A DNA stretch of 64,000 nucleotides from an uncultured Oleispira sp. (GTDB lineage Bacteria; Pseudomonadota; Gammaproteobacteria; Pseudomonadales; Oceanobacteraceae), in assembly GCA_913061415.1 (NCBI GenBank), contig CAJXUD010000001.1:372001-436000 (forward strand), written 5' to 3'. Positions within the stretch are counted from its first letter, which is position 1. Every line of letters begins with the position of its first letter. Below are positions 34,765-45,750 of the stretch, piece after piece. The notes beneath the pieces were generated by a model. That model saw only the letters and a list, made by a program, of their open reading frames with translations. It made no database searches and was not told the DNA's origin. Made by a program: the position numbers and the translations under genes.

Positions 34765-37362
34765 CTAAAACAGTAAGCCTGGTGCGTTCTCTTCATTGTC
34801 ATCTTCGTTATCGCTGCTATAGGGGTTTGACTGCTCTGTCATGCCTTGCTTTGAATTATCGCGCACTGGGGTCTGTTCTTGCTTGAACAGTTCAAAAATT
34901 GCGTTAGCTTGGCCCGGCTGGGCTAGCAGTCCTGTTTCTGGGTCGATGCGAACATTGACTATGCCATCAGGCTGAGGGAAGGGGCGATGTTTTTTACCTG
35001 CTAGCATGGCGCCCATATAATTAACCCAAACAGGCAGTGCGGTATTGCCACCGAAAGCCCAGCGACCCAGTGTGGTTGGTTGATCAAACCCCATCCAAAC
35101 ACTGGTTACTAAGTCTCGGTTATATCCTGAGAACCAAGCATCTTTTTGATCGTTGGTCGTGCCTGTTTTACCCGCTAGATCATTACGCTTAAGGGCTAGG
35201 GCTCGACGGCCTGTGCCACGCTTAATTACGTCTTGCAGCATGTTATTCATTATAAAGTGAGTACGTTCATCCATAATTCGAGGTGCGAGCCGAGTGGTCG
35301 GCTTTGCTTCGGTGACGTTAGAGTCTTTCCCTAGCGCTTCCGATAGAGGGGTTGTGAATGCGTCGAGAAGGGCCTGGCTCTTGTCTTCGGCAAGCGGAGT
35401 ATTGGCAGTATCGTCGCTGCCTGCTTTACACTCTAAGCAGGCGATCATGGGATTAGCTTGAAAGATAGGCTCAGCTTCACTGCCCACTTCAATGCGCTCG
35501 ATAAAGTAGGGCTTGACTTGAAAGCCACCATTAGCAAGAACGGTGTATCCTGTGGCCAATTCGAGTGGAGTGACCGCTGAGGCTCCTAATGCTAGCGAAA
35601 GATCTTTGCTCAATTTTTCTCTAGGAAAACCAAAGGGAGATATATAGTTGATGGCCTTGCGTGGACCCAGCTGCTTAAGAATCCGAATTGATACTAGGTT
35701 TTGGGATTTATAGAGAGCTTCGCGTAAGCGAGTTGGGCCATAAAATTTCCCGCTTGAGTTTTCAGGGCGCCATGTATTTTCTAAGCCTGCATCTTTAAAT
35801 ACAACGGGGGCATCATTAATAATGCTTGCGGGCGTTAAGCCATTTGCCAGTGCTGCGCTGTAAATAAAAGGTTTAAAAGCAGAGCCAGGCTGGCGGTCGG
35901 CTTGGGTTGCTCGGTTGTATTTATTTAGGCCGTATGAAAATCCACCAACAAGGGCCTTTATGGCGCCTTGAGAAGGATCGATCGAAATTAGGGCACCTTC
36001 AGCTTCTGGAATTTGGGCGAGTTGGATACCGGATGTTGCGCTGGCAGTAATCCAAATGACTTGCCCTTGGGTGAGCACGTCACCAGTCTTAGTTGGCGCT
36101 TTGCCAATCTTGTTGACGGTTATGTAGGGGCTAGCCCACTTGATGCCACTAAAAGGCAGCCATGACCATTGCTTGCGGCCGCTGACTATCCAGGCGCCGG
36201 TGTCTGATACTTGCGCAACAACGGCGGGGTGTATTAAGCCGTATTGGCCGATGTTATTTAACTCATCTTGCCAATTGTCTAGCGTGAGTGGCCAGTCAAT
36301 ATCAAATTCATTGCTCAGCTCAGTGGGCCACGTTAAGGTGATTTCGTTATCGAAGGTCGGTAACTTTACTGTGGCGAGTATTTTTTTATTATCTGCCCCA
36401 CGCCAACCATGGTCGCGATCATATTTTAAGAGGCCTGTTTGTAGGGCGTTATTGGCTTGGGTTTGAGCTTTGCTATTGAGCGTTGTGGTTACGCGGAAGC
36501 CAAGGCGATAAGTATCATCACCATACTGCTGGTAAAGCTCGTGGCGAACCATTTCGGCAATATAGGAGCCTTCTACTTCAGACTTTAGGCCATGATAGCG
36601 TGCGATTATTTTGGCTTTAGCGGCATCATCAAATTGTTGTTGATCAATAAAGCCTAGTGTCAGCATGCGAGCGAGTACGTAATTGCGTCGTTCTTTGGCA
36701 CGTTTGGGATTGTTTATTGGGTTGGCTGCAGAGGGGGCCTGAGGTAATCCTGCAAGCATGGAGAGTTGAGCAAGTTCTAATTCTGAGACGGATTTTCCAT
36801 AATAAACCTGAGCCGCTGCTTCAATTCCGTAAGCGCGTTTTCCGAGGTAAATCTTGTTAAGATACAGCTCTAAAATTTCTTCTTTTGAAAGTTCTTGTTC
36901 TATTTTCAGCGCGAGAAGAATTTCAGTAAATTTGCGACTAAAGGTTTTCTCACTTGATAGATAATAGTTTTTAGCAACTTGCATCGTGATGGTTGATCCG
37001 CCCGACTTTTTCTTGCCGGTGCGCACTAATTGTATTGCTGCTCGCGTAAGTCCTTTTAAATCGACACCGTTATGCTGGAAAAAACGGTCATCCTCTGCTG
37101 CAATTAAAGCATGTACAAACTGTTTTGGAATTTCATTGTATTCTAGAGGTCTTCTTCTTTGTTCGCCAAACTCGCTGATTAATTGTCCGTCCTCAGTATA
37201 TATCCTGAGAGGGATTTGTAATTCAATTTGCATCAGCGACTCAATATCAGGCAGTTGTGGTGATAAATACAGATAAACTGACGAAATAAGCAAACTGGTT
37301 CCGGAAAAAACGGACACTATGAGCCAAAATAGAAACTTGGAGATAGAACTGCTATTCATCAT
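34765..37362 (-). CDS. mrcA: Penicillin-binding protein 1A
   Basis: Bifunctional peptidoglycan glycosyltransferase/transpeptidase. From ATG 37362 (MMNSSSISKFLFWLIV), chosen because the N-terminus then matches PBP1A (short cytoplasmic tail, one membrane helix, YLYLSPQLPDIE), the protein has about 866 residues; open frame extends to 37476 but no ribosome site supports it. Glycosyltransferase signatures AAEDDRFFQHNGVD and GGSTITMQVAKN lie near residues 60-110; OB-like domain in the middle; transpeptidase Ser494 (GSAFKPF), and KTGT with Lys732. Divergent from pilM, the arrangement seen in Pseudomonas. Confidence 0.95.
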   Translation of the reverse strand: MMNSSSISKFLFWLIVSVFSGTSLLISSVYLYLSPQLPDIESLMQIELQIPLRIYTEDGQLISEFGEQRRRPLEYNEIPKQFVHALIAAEDDRFFQHNGVDLKGLTRAAIQLVRTGKKKSGGSTITMQVAKNYYLSSEKTFSRKFTEILLALKIEQELSKEEILELYLNKIYLGKRAYGIEAAAQVYYGKSVSELELAQLSMLAGLPQAPSAANPINNPKRAKERRNYVLARMLTLGFIDQQQFDDAAKAKIIARYHGLKSEVEGSYIAEMVRHELYQQYGDDTYRLGFRVTTTLNSKAQTQANNALQTGLLKYDRDHGWRGADNKKILATVKLPTFDNEITLTWPTELSNEFDIDWPLTLDNWQDELNNIGQYGLIHPAVVAQVSDTGAWIVSGRKQWSWLPFSGIKWASPYITVNKIGKAPTKTGDVLTQGQVIWITASATSGIQLAQIPEAEGALISIDPSQGAIKALVGGFSYGLNKYNRATQADRQPGSAFKPFIYSAALANGLTPASIINDAPVVFKDAGLENTWRPENSSGKFYGPTRLREALYKSQNLVSIRILKQLGPRKAINYISPFGFPREKLSKDLSLALGASAVTPLELATGYTVLANGGFQVKPYFIERIEVGSEAEPIFQANPMIACLECKAGSDDTANTPLAEDKSQALLDAFTTPLSEALGKDSNVTEAKPTTRLAPRIMDERTHFIMNNMLQDVIKRGTGRRALALKRNDLAGKTGTTNDQKDAWFSGYNRDLVTSVWMGFDQPTTLGRWAFGGNTALPVWVNYMGAMLAGKKHRPFPQPDGIVNVRIDPETGLLAQPGQANAIFELFKQEQTPVRDNSKQGMTEQSNPYSSDNEDDNEENAPGLLF

Positions 37363-37431
37363 AACGAATACATGTATGCTGCTGAATGAGAGAATGCTAG
37401 AGTTAGCGGAATAATCCATTATAAGGCTTTT

Positions 37432-37461
37432 TTGTTCTTTTAATAGGATTGTGCTTATAAT
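37432..37461 (+). promoter_or_regulatory. Possible sigma-70 promoter for pilMNOPQ
   Basis: TTGTTC (37432-37437), 18-base spacer, TATAAT (37456-37461), about 65 bases before the pilM start. The -10 box is perfect, the -35 only partial. Confidence 0.45.
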
Positions 37462-37515
37462 GACTTGAATATTCACATAATGAAGTAGCTTTACTCCGCA
37501 AGTCTGTGAATTTGA

Positions 37516-38591
<1,076 letters not shown>

Positions 38592-38592
<1 letters not shown>

Positions 38593-39149
38593 TGGCTAAG
38601 ATTAATTTACTCCCTTGGCGTGAAGAACTGCGCAAGGAACGTCAGCAAGAATTTATTGGTATTGCAGTAGCAGTAGCATTAGCAGCTGCGGCATTGGTGT
38701 GGTTTGTTAATTCCAACATCGACGGACAGTTGGCGGCACAGAAAAGTCGCAATGCATTTATTCAAAAAGAAATGTCAGTGCTTACTGAGCAAATTACAGA
38801 AATTCAACAGTTGCGTGATAAGCGTGAACAATTACTTGAACGTATGAAGTTGATTCAGGATCTGCAAGGTAACCGCCCAATTATTGTGCGATTATTTGAT
38901 GAAATTGCACGCTCAATGCCTGATGACTTATATTTTACAAGCTTGGACATTAAAGGCACTCAAGTGAGTGTTAAAGGGCGCGCTAAATCGAATAATCGAG
39001 TAGCTGCTCTGATGCGCAACTTTGATGATTCAGATTGGTTTGATGCACCTAATTTAATTAGTGTTAAAGCTGAAAAAAATGACTACAACACATTTGAGGT
39101 CACAATGACTCAAGTTGATCCTAAAAATGCTAAGAAGGAGGTCGAATAA
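38592..39149 (+). CDS. pilN: Type IV pilus assembly protein PilN
   Basis: A 185-residue inner-membrane protein. The conserved cytoplasmic PilM-binding tail INLLPWREE is at residues 4-12, followed by a membrane helix (about 22-42), a coiled-coil segment and a ferredoxin-like periplasmic domain. It pairs with PilO to bridge PilM and the PilP/PilQ complex. Translationally coupled at both ends through TAATG overlaps. Confidence 0.97.
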
Positions 39150-39778
39150 TGGCGAAAGATAATAAGTTCGACCTGCAACCTTACCTAGATAAAATTAACG
39201 AATTTGATGTTAATGATATCGACTGGGAGAATATGGGTTCGTGGCCAATTGCAGGCAAAGCTGTTTTTTGCAGTGTTATTGCCATAGCGATTATGGTCGG
39301 CGGCTATTTTATGATGCTGGAACCGCTGAGTCAGAAATTGACACGTGAGATTAAGCAAGAAAGTCAACTCAAGAAAGACTTTGAAAACAAGGCGTTTCAG
39401 GTTGCCAACTTAGAAGAGTACAAGGCTCAGATGGTTGAGATGGAGCATAACTTCGAATCTATCTTAAAGCAGCTTCCTAGAGATACGGAAGTGCCTGGAT
39501 TGATTGATGATATTTCTTTGGCCGCGTTAAATAACGGTTTAGATCTGAAAGTCATTTCACCGAAAAAACAGGTTCGCACAGAGTTTTATAACGAGTTGCC
39601 GATCGAGATTGAAGTTGAAGGTGATTATCATGAACTCGGTGCTTATGTGTCGTCAGTTGCATCGCTCTCGCGAATTGTAACCTTGCATGATTTTTCGATC
39701 ACGACCAAAGGTAAGGATAATGGCAATTTGTCATTAAAAATTCTGGCTAAAACTTACCGTTATAATGAGGGAGATTAA
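39149..39778 (+). CDS. pilO: Type IV pilus assembly protein PilO
   Basis: A 209-residue inner-membrane protein. A membrane helix at about 34-54 follows a cytoplasmic segment; next come a coiled coil (KLTREIKQESQLKKDFENKAFQVAN, split by helices) and a periplasmic domain with FESILKQLPRDTEVPGLIDDIS, characteristic of PilO. Heterodimer partner of PilN. One-base overlap with pilN and one base before pilP. Confidence 0.97.
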   Translation: MAKDNKFDLQPYLDKINEFDVNDIDWENMGSWPIAGKAVFCSVIAIAIMVGGYFMMLEPLSQKLTREIKQESQLKKDFENKAFQVANLEEYKAQMVEMEHNFESILKQLPRDTEVPGLIDDISLAALNNGLDLKVISPKKQVRTEFYNELPIEIEVEGDYHELGAYVSSVASLSRIVTLHDFSITTKGKDNGNLSLKILAKTYRYNEGD

Positions 39779-39779
39779 A

Positions 39780-40316
39780 ATGAAAAAACTATCCCTATTA
39801 TTACTATTAACCTCATTTTTAGCAGGGTGTGGTGTTTCTTCAGGAACAGCTGATTTAAAACAATTTGTCGATGATGTGATGAGTCAGCCACGGGGTGTTA
39901 TTGAGCCTTTACCTGTCTTTGAGCCTTATGAGGCATTTAGTTATAGTGCAACGGGTTTGCGTTCACCTTTTGATTTACCCGTAAATCTTGATGAGGTGAT
40001 TAAGCAGGCGACGCCTGAGTCAGATGTTCAGCCAGATTTAAATCGTTCGAAAGAGCAGTTGGAGCAATACTCATTTGGTTCTTTTTCTATGGTAGGTACT
40101 ATCAAGCGAGAAGAAAATCAATTATGGGCACTTGTTTCCGTTCCTGATAGTGGCATTCATAAGATCAAAGAGGGCTACTACATGGGACAAAACCATGGCA
40201 AAGTTGTACGCGTCTCGCAACAGCGTATTGATATCATAGAAATTGTACCTAACGGTGTAGGTGGTTGGCTTGAACGTCCACGCTCACTTGTTTTAGCCGG
40301 TGTGGAAGAGGAATAA
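39780..40316 (+). CDS. pilP: Pilus assembly lipoprotein PilP
   Basis: A 178-residue lipoprotein; ATG 39780 with GAGGGAG upstream. The lipobox LAGC puts the lipidated Cys at residue 17. The N-terminal disordered part binds PilN/PilO and the C-terminal beta domain (about 90-175; FGSFSMVGTIKREENQLWALV, VRVSQQRIDIIEIVPNGVGGWLERP) binds PilQ. An earlier ATG at 39765 would overlap pilO and spoil the signal peptide. Confidence 0.96.
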   Translation: MKKLSLLLLLTSFLAGCGVSSGTADLKQFVDDVMSQPRGVIEPLPVFEPYEAFSYSATGLRSPFDLPVNLDEVIKQATPESDVQPDLNRSKEQLEQYSFGSFSMVGTIKREENQLWALVSVPDSGIHKIKEGYYMGQNHGKVVRVSQQRIDIIEIVPNGVGGWLERPRSLVLAGVEEE

Positions 40317-40320
40317 AAAA

Positions 40321-42420
40321 ATGAGTCACCGTATTAGTAAGGCAGCACAGGTATTTGTTGCCGTGATTCTAGCAACGATTGCCAGTGCGCAAACTTTTGC
40401 TGCAAATTTAGTTGATATTAAATTCTCGGCATTGCCCGGGGATGTGACACAGATGGAGTTGATCTTTGATGGTCAGCCGCCTGTGCCTGGAGGCTATACT
40501 ATTGAGAAGCCTGCACGTATTTCTTTGGATCTTCCTGGTGTTAATAGCCAGCTTAAGTCCAAGTATCATAAGATTGGTTTTGGCAACGCCCGAACGGCTA
40601 CCGTAGTTAATGCGAATGAACGTGCTCGCGTTATTGTTAGTCTGGCGTCGTTGGTTCCTTATGCGGTTGAATCTCGTGACGACCGGTTAATTGTATTGAT
40701 GGGTAAGACTGTCGATGCTCAAGATGTGCAGCCAGATCAAGCGATTGCGAGTGCTGATAGTGGCTCTGCCAATAAGAAGACTGCGTCATCGGTTATGAAT
40801 GTTGATTTCCGTCGTGGAGATCAGAGTGATGGTCAAGTTCAAATTCTATTAAGTAACCCAAAGGCGGGTGTTGATATTCAGCAGCAGGGCAAAAAAATCA
40901 TCGTCACACTAGAAGGAACGGTATTGCCAGAAAATATGCGCCGCCGTCTTGATGTGGTTGATTTTGCAACGCCTGTTAAATACATCGATGCCAATATGGA
41001 AGGGACCAATACGGTTATCTATATTGAGCCAGAAGGTCAGTATGACTACCTTGCTTATCAAGCAGATGGTGTTTTAGCGATTAATGTAAAACCGATCACG
41101 AAAGCTGAGAAAGCGAAGTTAGCGCAAGCTGATTTCCCTTATAGTGGTGAGAAGCTCTCGTTAAACTTCCAAAATATTGAAGTGCGCGCAGTACTGCAGT
41201 TAATTGCTGATTTTACTGGCCAAAACTTAGTAGCATCCGATACCGTTGATGGTGGTATTACACTTCGCTTGCAGAATGTTCCTTGGGATCAAGCGTTAGA
41301 TTTGGTTTTAAAGACAAAAGGCTTAGCGAAACGCCAAATGGGTAACGTTTTATTAGTGGCGCCAGCTGAAGAAATTGCTGCTCGTGAAAAAATCGAACTA
41401 GAAGCCGTTAAGCAGGTTGAAGAACTGGCGCCTCTATTGTCTGAATACGTTCAGCTACGTTATGCCAAAGCAACCGATATTGCATCTTTGCTAACCTCAG
41501 AAAGTGGCTTGATGTCACTGCGTGGAACTGCCGTAGTGGATGAGCGTACTAATACCTTACTGATGAAAGATACTGGCGATAACCTGGATAAAATCCGTGA
41601 AGCTATTGCTTTATTAGATATTCCAGTGCGTCAGGTCTTGATCGAAGCTCGCATTGTTATTGCCAATACAAGTGTGGGTGAAAAATTGGGTATTCGCTGG
41701 GGCGGCGGCGGTATGAAAGCCAATAGCGATAACTATATGAAGTTTGGTGCGAGCCAGACAACGTTAAGTGAAACAAACCAAATTTTAATCGACCGTGCCA
41801 AGGGTGATGATCCAGGTGAAATCAGTTTTCCTGATGCATATGTTGTTGATCTAGGCGTTAGTGATGTTGGGGCTTCTTCTATAGCGGTAGGTATTTCTAC
41901 TTTTGATTATCTATTGGATCTTGAGCTATCCGCAGTCGAGACTGACGGTAATGCAGAGATCGTTTCTCAGCCTCGAGTTATTACGGCTGATGGCCAAACG
42001 GCTAGCATTCAGTCGGGTACTGAAATTCCTTATCAGGAAGCAAGTTCAAGTGGTGCAACTTCAATCTCGTTCAAATCAGCGGTATTGAAACTAGAAGTGA
42101 CTCCGCAAATTACACCTGATGACCGCATTATCATGGATCTTAAGATCAACCAAGATTCGATTGGTGAAGTGACGGCTGCGGGCCCAACTATTGATACAAA
42201 TGCTTTGGAAACTCAGGTGCTTGTTGAAAATGGTGAAACGATTGTTTTGGGTGGCATTTTCCGCTCTGAAGAAACTTTCGCGACAACAAAGACACCATTC
42301 TTTGGCGATATTCCGTTAATTGGCGTATTATTCCGCCGTACGGAACACGTCGAGAGTAAAGCTGAGCTACTTGTATTCATTACTCCTCGTTTGGTTAAAG
42401 ATACTTTGAGCACACGTTAA
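40321..42420 (+). CDS. pilQ: Type IV pilus secretin PilQ
   Basis: A 699-residue outer-membrane secretin through which the pilus passes. Start ATG 40321 with GAGGAA upstream. After the signal peptide (ending QTFAA) there are two AMIN domains that bind peptidoglycan (about 30-130 and 155-245), an STN/N0 domain (about 275-345; LSLNFQNIEVRAVLQLIADFTGQNLV), an N1 domain (about 375-440) and the secretin core (about 500-690) ending GETIVLGGIFRSEE...PFFGDIPLIGVLFRR. Last of the five pil genes and six bases before aroK. Confidence 0.97.
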   Translation: MSHRISKAAQVFVAVILATIASAQTFAANLVDIKFSALPGDVTQMELIFDGQPPVPGGYTIEKPARISLDLPGVNSQLKSKYHKIGFGNARTATVVNANERARVIVSLASLVPYAVESRDDRLIVLMGKTVDAQDVQPDQAIASADSGSANKKTASSVMNVDFRRGDQSDGQVQILLSNPKAGVDIQQQGKKIIVTLEGTVLPENMRRRLDVVDFATPVKYIDANMEGTNTVIYIEPEGQYDYLAYQADGVLAINVKPITKAEKAKLAQADFPYSGEKLSLNFQNIEVRAVLQLIADFTGQNLVASDTVDGGITLRLQNVPWDQALDLVLKTKGLAKRQMGNVLLVAPAEEIAAREKIELEAVKQVEELAPLLSEYVQLRYAKATDIASLLTSESGLMSLRGTAVVDERTNTLLMKDTGDNLDKIREAIALLDIPVRQVLIEARIVIANTSVGEKLGIRWGGGGMKANSDNYMKFGASQTTLSETNQILIDRAKGDDPGEISFPDAYVVDLGVSDVGASSIAVGISTFDYLLDLELSAVETDGNAEIVSQPRVITADGQTASIQSGTEIPYQEASSSGATSISFKSAVLKLEVTPQITPDDRIIMDLKINQDSIGEVTAAGPTIDTNALETQVLVENGETIVLGGIFRSEETFATTKTPFFGDIPLIGVLFRRTEHVESKAELLVFITPRLVKDTLSTR

Positions 42421-42426
42421 TACTAA

Positions 42427-42981
42427 ATGTCACACACGTTAAATTTATACTTAGTCGGACCGATGGGCGCTGGAAAAAGCACCATCGGTCGTCTTTTGTC
42501 CAGCGAGCTTAATCTAGAATTCATCGATTCTGATCGCGAAATAGAAGAACGTTGCGGAACTAATATTCCTTGGATTTTTGATAAAGAAGGGGAGCAGGGC
42601 TTTAGAGCACGAGAAGAGAGCGCAATTGATGACCTGACCCAGATGTCGGGTATATTATTGGCCACTGGTGGTGGCGTGGTCATGCGCCCCGAGAACCGAG
42701 CTCACTTAGCGGGTCGTGGAACGGTTGTCTATCTTCGTACCTCAGTAGAGCAACAACTCGCAAGAACAGGACGAGATAAAAATCGGCCTTTATTGCAGAC
42801 AGAAAATCCTAAGCAAGTCTTAAGCGATTTGTTTGCCAAACGTGATCCTCTTTATCAAGAAATTGCTGATATCGTTATTCAAACTGATCAGCGTAATCCT
42901 AAAAATGTTGTTAATGAAATCATGCGACGTTTAGCCGAAAACAATATTATTGATGGCAATAATGAAGACACTTACAGTTGA
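42427..42981 (+). CDS. aroK: Shikimate kinase
   Basis: A 184-residue kinase for the fifth step of aromatic amino-acid synthesis. P-loop GPMGAGKST at 11-19, DSDREIE (shikimate-binding Asp), GFRAREE and LATGGGVV are all present, as is LID-region [11 protein letters not shown]. Follows pilQ by six bases and overlaps aroB by 20 bases. The linkage pilQ-aroK-aroB-damX is common in gammaproteobacteria. Confidence 0.97.
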   Translation: MSHTLNLYLVGPMGAGKSTIGRLLSSELNLEFIDSDREIEERCGTNIPWIFDKEGEQGFRAREESAIDDLTQMSGILLATGGGVVMRPENRAHLAGRGTVVYLRTSVEQQLARTGRDKNRPLLQTENPKQVLSDLFAKRDPLYQEIADIVIQTDQRNPKNVVNEIMRRLAENNIIDGNNEDTYS

Positions 42982-44050
42982 TCTAGCAGATCGTAGTTAT
43001 CCGATATTCATCGGAGAATCGTTAATTTCAAATCCTGAGTTATTTACACCTTATATTAATGGTAAGCAGGTAATGATTGTTAGCAATACAACCGTTGCGC
43101 CGCTTTACTTAGACCAGCTTAAATCTTCATTGAGCCAATACGATGTTGATGAAGTTATTTTGCCTGATGGTGAAGAATATAAGAACCTAGATACGCTCAA
43201 TCTTATTTTTGATGCACTATTATCAAAGCGCCATAATCGAACGACGACCTTAATAGCATTGGGTGGTGGAGTGATTGGTGATATGACCGGTTTTGCAGCG
43301 TCATGTTATCAGCGAGGTGTTGATTTTATTCAGGTACCAACGACATTATTGTCTCAGGTAGATTCATCGGTCGGTGGTAAAACAGCAGTAAACCATCCGA
43401 TGGGCAAGAATATGATCGGTGCTTTTTATCAGCCTAAGGCGGTGATTGCCGACATCTCAGTATTAAAGACCTTGCCTCAGCGTGAACTGTCGGCGGGGAT
43501 TGCTGAAGTTGTAAAATACGGACTTATCTGTAATACGAGCTTTTATAGCTGGCTGAACGTGAATATGGAAACATTGGCCGCTTATGATGTTGATGCATTA
43601 GCGACGGCAGTTGAATTGAGCTGTTTAGATAAAGCCGCAGTTGTTGCACAGGATGAAAGAGAGGGAGGCATTCGAGCCATCTTGAATCTAGGACATACTT
43701 TTGGCCATGCTATCGAAACAAACCAAGGCTATGGTGTATGGTTGCATGGCGAAGCAGTGGCCGCCGGAATGGTGATGGCAGCAGATCTATCTTGGCGTCT
43801 AGGTAATATTAGTCAGCAAGAGGTGCATGACCTGCAGGGTTTATTAAAGCGTGCTCAGTTACCGTGTGTACCGCCTGCTGAAATGAGTAATAGTGACTTT
43901 ATTGACCTGATGCAGGTCGATAAAAAAGTTTTAGATGGAAAGCTACGTCTTGTTTTATTAACCTCAATAGGTGAAGCGGTTGTCACGTCCGACTTTGCGG
44001 TCGAAACATTGAATAAAACCTTGTCCGCTGGCGAACAGCTAGGTTATTAA
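42962..44050 (+). CDS. aroB: 3-Dehydroquinate synthase
   Basis: A 362-residue NAD+- and metal-dependent enzyme for the second shikimate step. ATG 42962 ([18 protein letters not shown]) matches the usual N-terminus; ATG 42953 is possible. [40 protein letters not shown] and the metal-binding [11 protein letters not shown] are visible. The start lies within the end of aroK, suggesting coupled translation. Confidence 0.97.
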   Translation: MKTLTVDLADRSYPIFIGESLISNPELFTPYINGKQVMIVSNTTVAPLYLDQLKSSLSQYDVDEVILPDGEEYKNLDTLNLIFDALLSKRHNRTTTLIALGGGVIGDMTGFAASCYQRGVDFIQVPTTLLSQVDSSVGGKTAVNHPMGKNMIGAFYQPKAVIADISVLKTLPQRELSAGIAEVVKYGLICNTSFYSWLNVNMETLAAYDVDALATAVELSCLDKAAVVAQDEREGGIRAILNLGHTFGHAIETNQGYGVWLHGEAVAAGMVMAADLSWRLGNISQQEVHDLQGLLKRAQLPCVPPAEMSNSDFIDLMQVDKKVLDGKLRLVLLTSIGEAVVTSDFAVETLNKTLSAGEQLGY

Positions 44051-44076
44051 GAATTTTATTAGGAGAAAGGGCGCAT

Positions 44077-45564
44077 ATGGATACCGAGTATATGGCAGCG
44101 CTAGATGATGCTGATGATCAAGAAAATGAGTCAAAAAATAATACACCGTTTTTTGCGCCACCTAGTTTATCTGAATCTCAGCTTAAACAGCTTGAGATGT
44201 TGCAGCACTTGTCCTTGTACAGCGAGCTTTTGATTCTAGTGTGCGCAGATAAAGGTATGGGTAAAACTTTTATTGCGAATGCTTTACTGGCCTCCAGAGA
44301 AACACCTGATCAAAGCTTGATGCTTGAGGGCGATTTTTCTTTAACTTACCTTGATGTGCTGCATAATTTCGCACAGTTCTTAGACCTTGCAGATTTAGCC
44401 GATGATATAGAAAGTATTGAGCAGCAAGTAATAGCGCGTTGTTTACAGGTTACTGAAGAAGAGCAAGGTTCTGTTCTACTCATCGTCGATCAAGCAGAGC
44501 AGTTGCCTGATGAGGTTTTAGAGGATATTAATCAGCTCGCTTTATTAGCACCCAATGCCTTACATATTATGCTGCTTGGCCCAAAAGGGTTTGATGGTAA
44601 ATTGTTAGCACTGGCTGAGCCTCAGGCACCGTTCCATATGATGGATATAGAACCGCTCAGTGATGATGAAGCAGATGTCATATTGCTTGAGCAGTTTCCT
44701 GGTCAAGAGTGGGAGGCTGAGCAAGCGGATTTTATTATTAAGCAGTCTGCAGGTAGTCCAGGAAAAATACTGCACCTTGCACAGCAGCTCCTTACAAAGA
44801 CAGAACCTTTACCGGAAGCTTCTAAGTTTCCTGTCACTCATTTTGCTGCCATTGTTTTAGTTGCGTTAGTATTGATAGGTGCTTACTTTTACCAAAATAG
44901 TACATCATCCAATACGACAAGCCCTGTTGTCGAAGCTTTGCCAATCGAGGCGATACAGGCTGAAAGTTCCGAAGTAGGAGGATCTGCATTAACTCCTGCT
45001 GGCAGTACGATAAATAGCACTTTAGAGGATACTGCGTCTGTTGGTGATGTCGCCCCTATTTCAGAAGTTAATCAGGCTGAAGTTGAAAGTTCTGAGGATG
45101 AAGTAGATTTCAACTTCCCTAAATCCGATATTGCTGGTGCTGAGGATGCATCTTTAGAACCTGCAGTTGCCACAGAAATCCTGTCATCTAAGGAAACTCT
45201 GTCATCTAAGGAGCCTGTGGTTGCGGAAGTAGCTGCATCTCAAGCACCAAAGGTCAGTTATAGCGCAGATGAGCAGGAATTGATGTCGGCAGCGAATAGT
45301 GCTTTTGTAATACAATTATTCGGCTCTTTTAATGTCAAAAATTCAAAGACGTTTCAGAATGCTCATGAAACAGATGGCACTCGTCTTTTGCAGTACGAAG
45401 GTGAATATCAGAATAAACCTTGGCATGTTGTCATTGCTGGGCCGTTTAACTCAAAGCCGTTAGCGCTTGAAGCATCCAAGAAATTGTCTTCAAGACTGCG
45501 CGATCAGAAGCCTTGGATTCGTTCTATCTCTGATATACAGACAGTATTACGCAATCGCAAGTAG
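44077..45564 (+). CDS. DamX-like AAA ATPase with SPOR domain
   Basis: A 495-residue protein. N-terminal AAA-type domain with P-loop ADKGMGKT at 57-64 and Walker B-like LLIVDQAEQLP at about 135; a membrane helix at about 253-270; an acidic Ser/Glu-rich periplasmic linker (about 275-400); and a C-terminal SPOR domain (about 408-490; AFVIQLFGSFN, KPWHVVIAGPFNSK). SPOR domains bind denuded glycan at division sites, so it should localise to the septum. E. coli DamX has the same position after aroB but lacks a complete ATPase; the arrangement here is that of the Pseudomonas-type protein. AGGAGAAAG precedes the ATG. Confidence 0.88.
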   Translation: MDTEYMAALDDADDQENESKNNTPFFAPPSLSESQLKQLEMLQHLSLYSELLILVCADKGMGKTFIANALLASRETPDQSLMLEGDFSLTYLDVLHNFAQFLDLADLADDIESIEQQVIARCLQVTEEEQGSVLLIVDQAEQLPDEVLEDINQLALLAPNALHIMLLGPKGFDGKLLALAEPQAPFHMMDIEPLSDDEADVILLEQFPGQEWEAEQADFIIKQSAGSPGKILHLAQQLLTKTEPLPEASKFPVTHFAAIVLVALVLIGAYFYQNSTSSNTTSPVVEALPIEAIQAESSEVGGSALTPAGSTINSTLEDTASVGDVAPISEVNQAEVESSEDEVDFNFPKSDIAGAEDASLEPAVATEILSSKETLSSKEPVVAEVAASQAPKVSYSADEQELMSAANSAFVIQLFGSFNVKNSKTFQNAHETDGTRLLQYEGEYQNKPWHVVIAGPFNSKPLALEASKKLSSRLRDQKPWIRSISDIQTVLRNRK

Positions 45565-45580
45565 TCTATTTTCTGATTAG

Positions 45581-45623
45581 ATGTGATTTCTTTTGTATGA
45601 AATGTAGACAAAAGAAATCACAT
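45581..45623. repeat. Perfect 16-base inverted repeat upstream of gltB promoter
   Basis: ATGTGATTTCTTTTGT (45581-45596) and its exact complement (45608-45623) with an 11-base loop. It begins 17 bases after the damX-like stop and ends four bases before the predicted gltB -35 box. Without a T-run it is either an end-protecting hairpin for the upstream mRNA or an operator. Confidence 0.92.
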
Positions 45624-45626
45624 AAT

Positions 45627-45655
45627 TTGTGACGAGCCGCTCATCCGTGTAGAAT
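45627..45655 (+). promoter_or_regulatory. Predicted sigma-70 promoter for gltBD
   Basis: TTGTGA (45627-45632), 17-base spacer, TAGAAT (45650-45655). Four of six and five of six consensus matches with ideal spacing. Predicted start near 45662, leaving a leader of roughly 90 bases before gltB. Confidence 0.6.
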
Positions 45656-45678
45656 AAGCCCCCCTTTGAATGTACGTA

Positions 45679-45712
45679 GCTCATTTTGTGAGCGATGGGC
45701 TCTTCTAAGCCC
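45679..45712 (+). promoter_or_regulatory. Two short hairpins in the gltB leader
   Basis: GCTCA-TTTTG-TGAGC (45679-45693) and GGGCT-CTTCTA-AGCCC (45697-45712), the second followed after about ten bases by a T7-8 run (45724-45731). The second stem plus T-run could act as a weak attenuator just before the gltB ribosome site. Confidence 0.45.
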
Positions 45713-45750
45713 TTGAATTTACTATTTTTTTGTTAAATGAGAGCTGTTCT

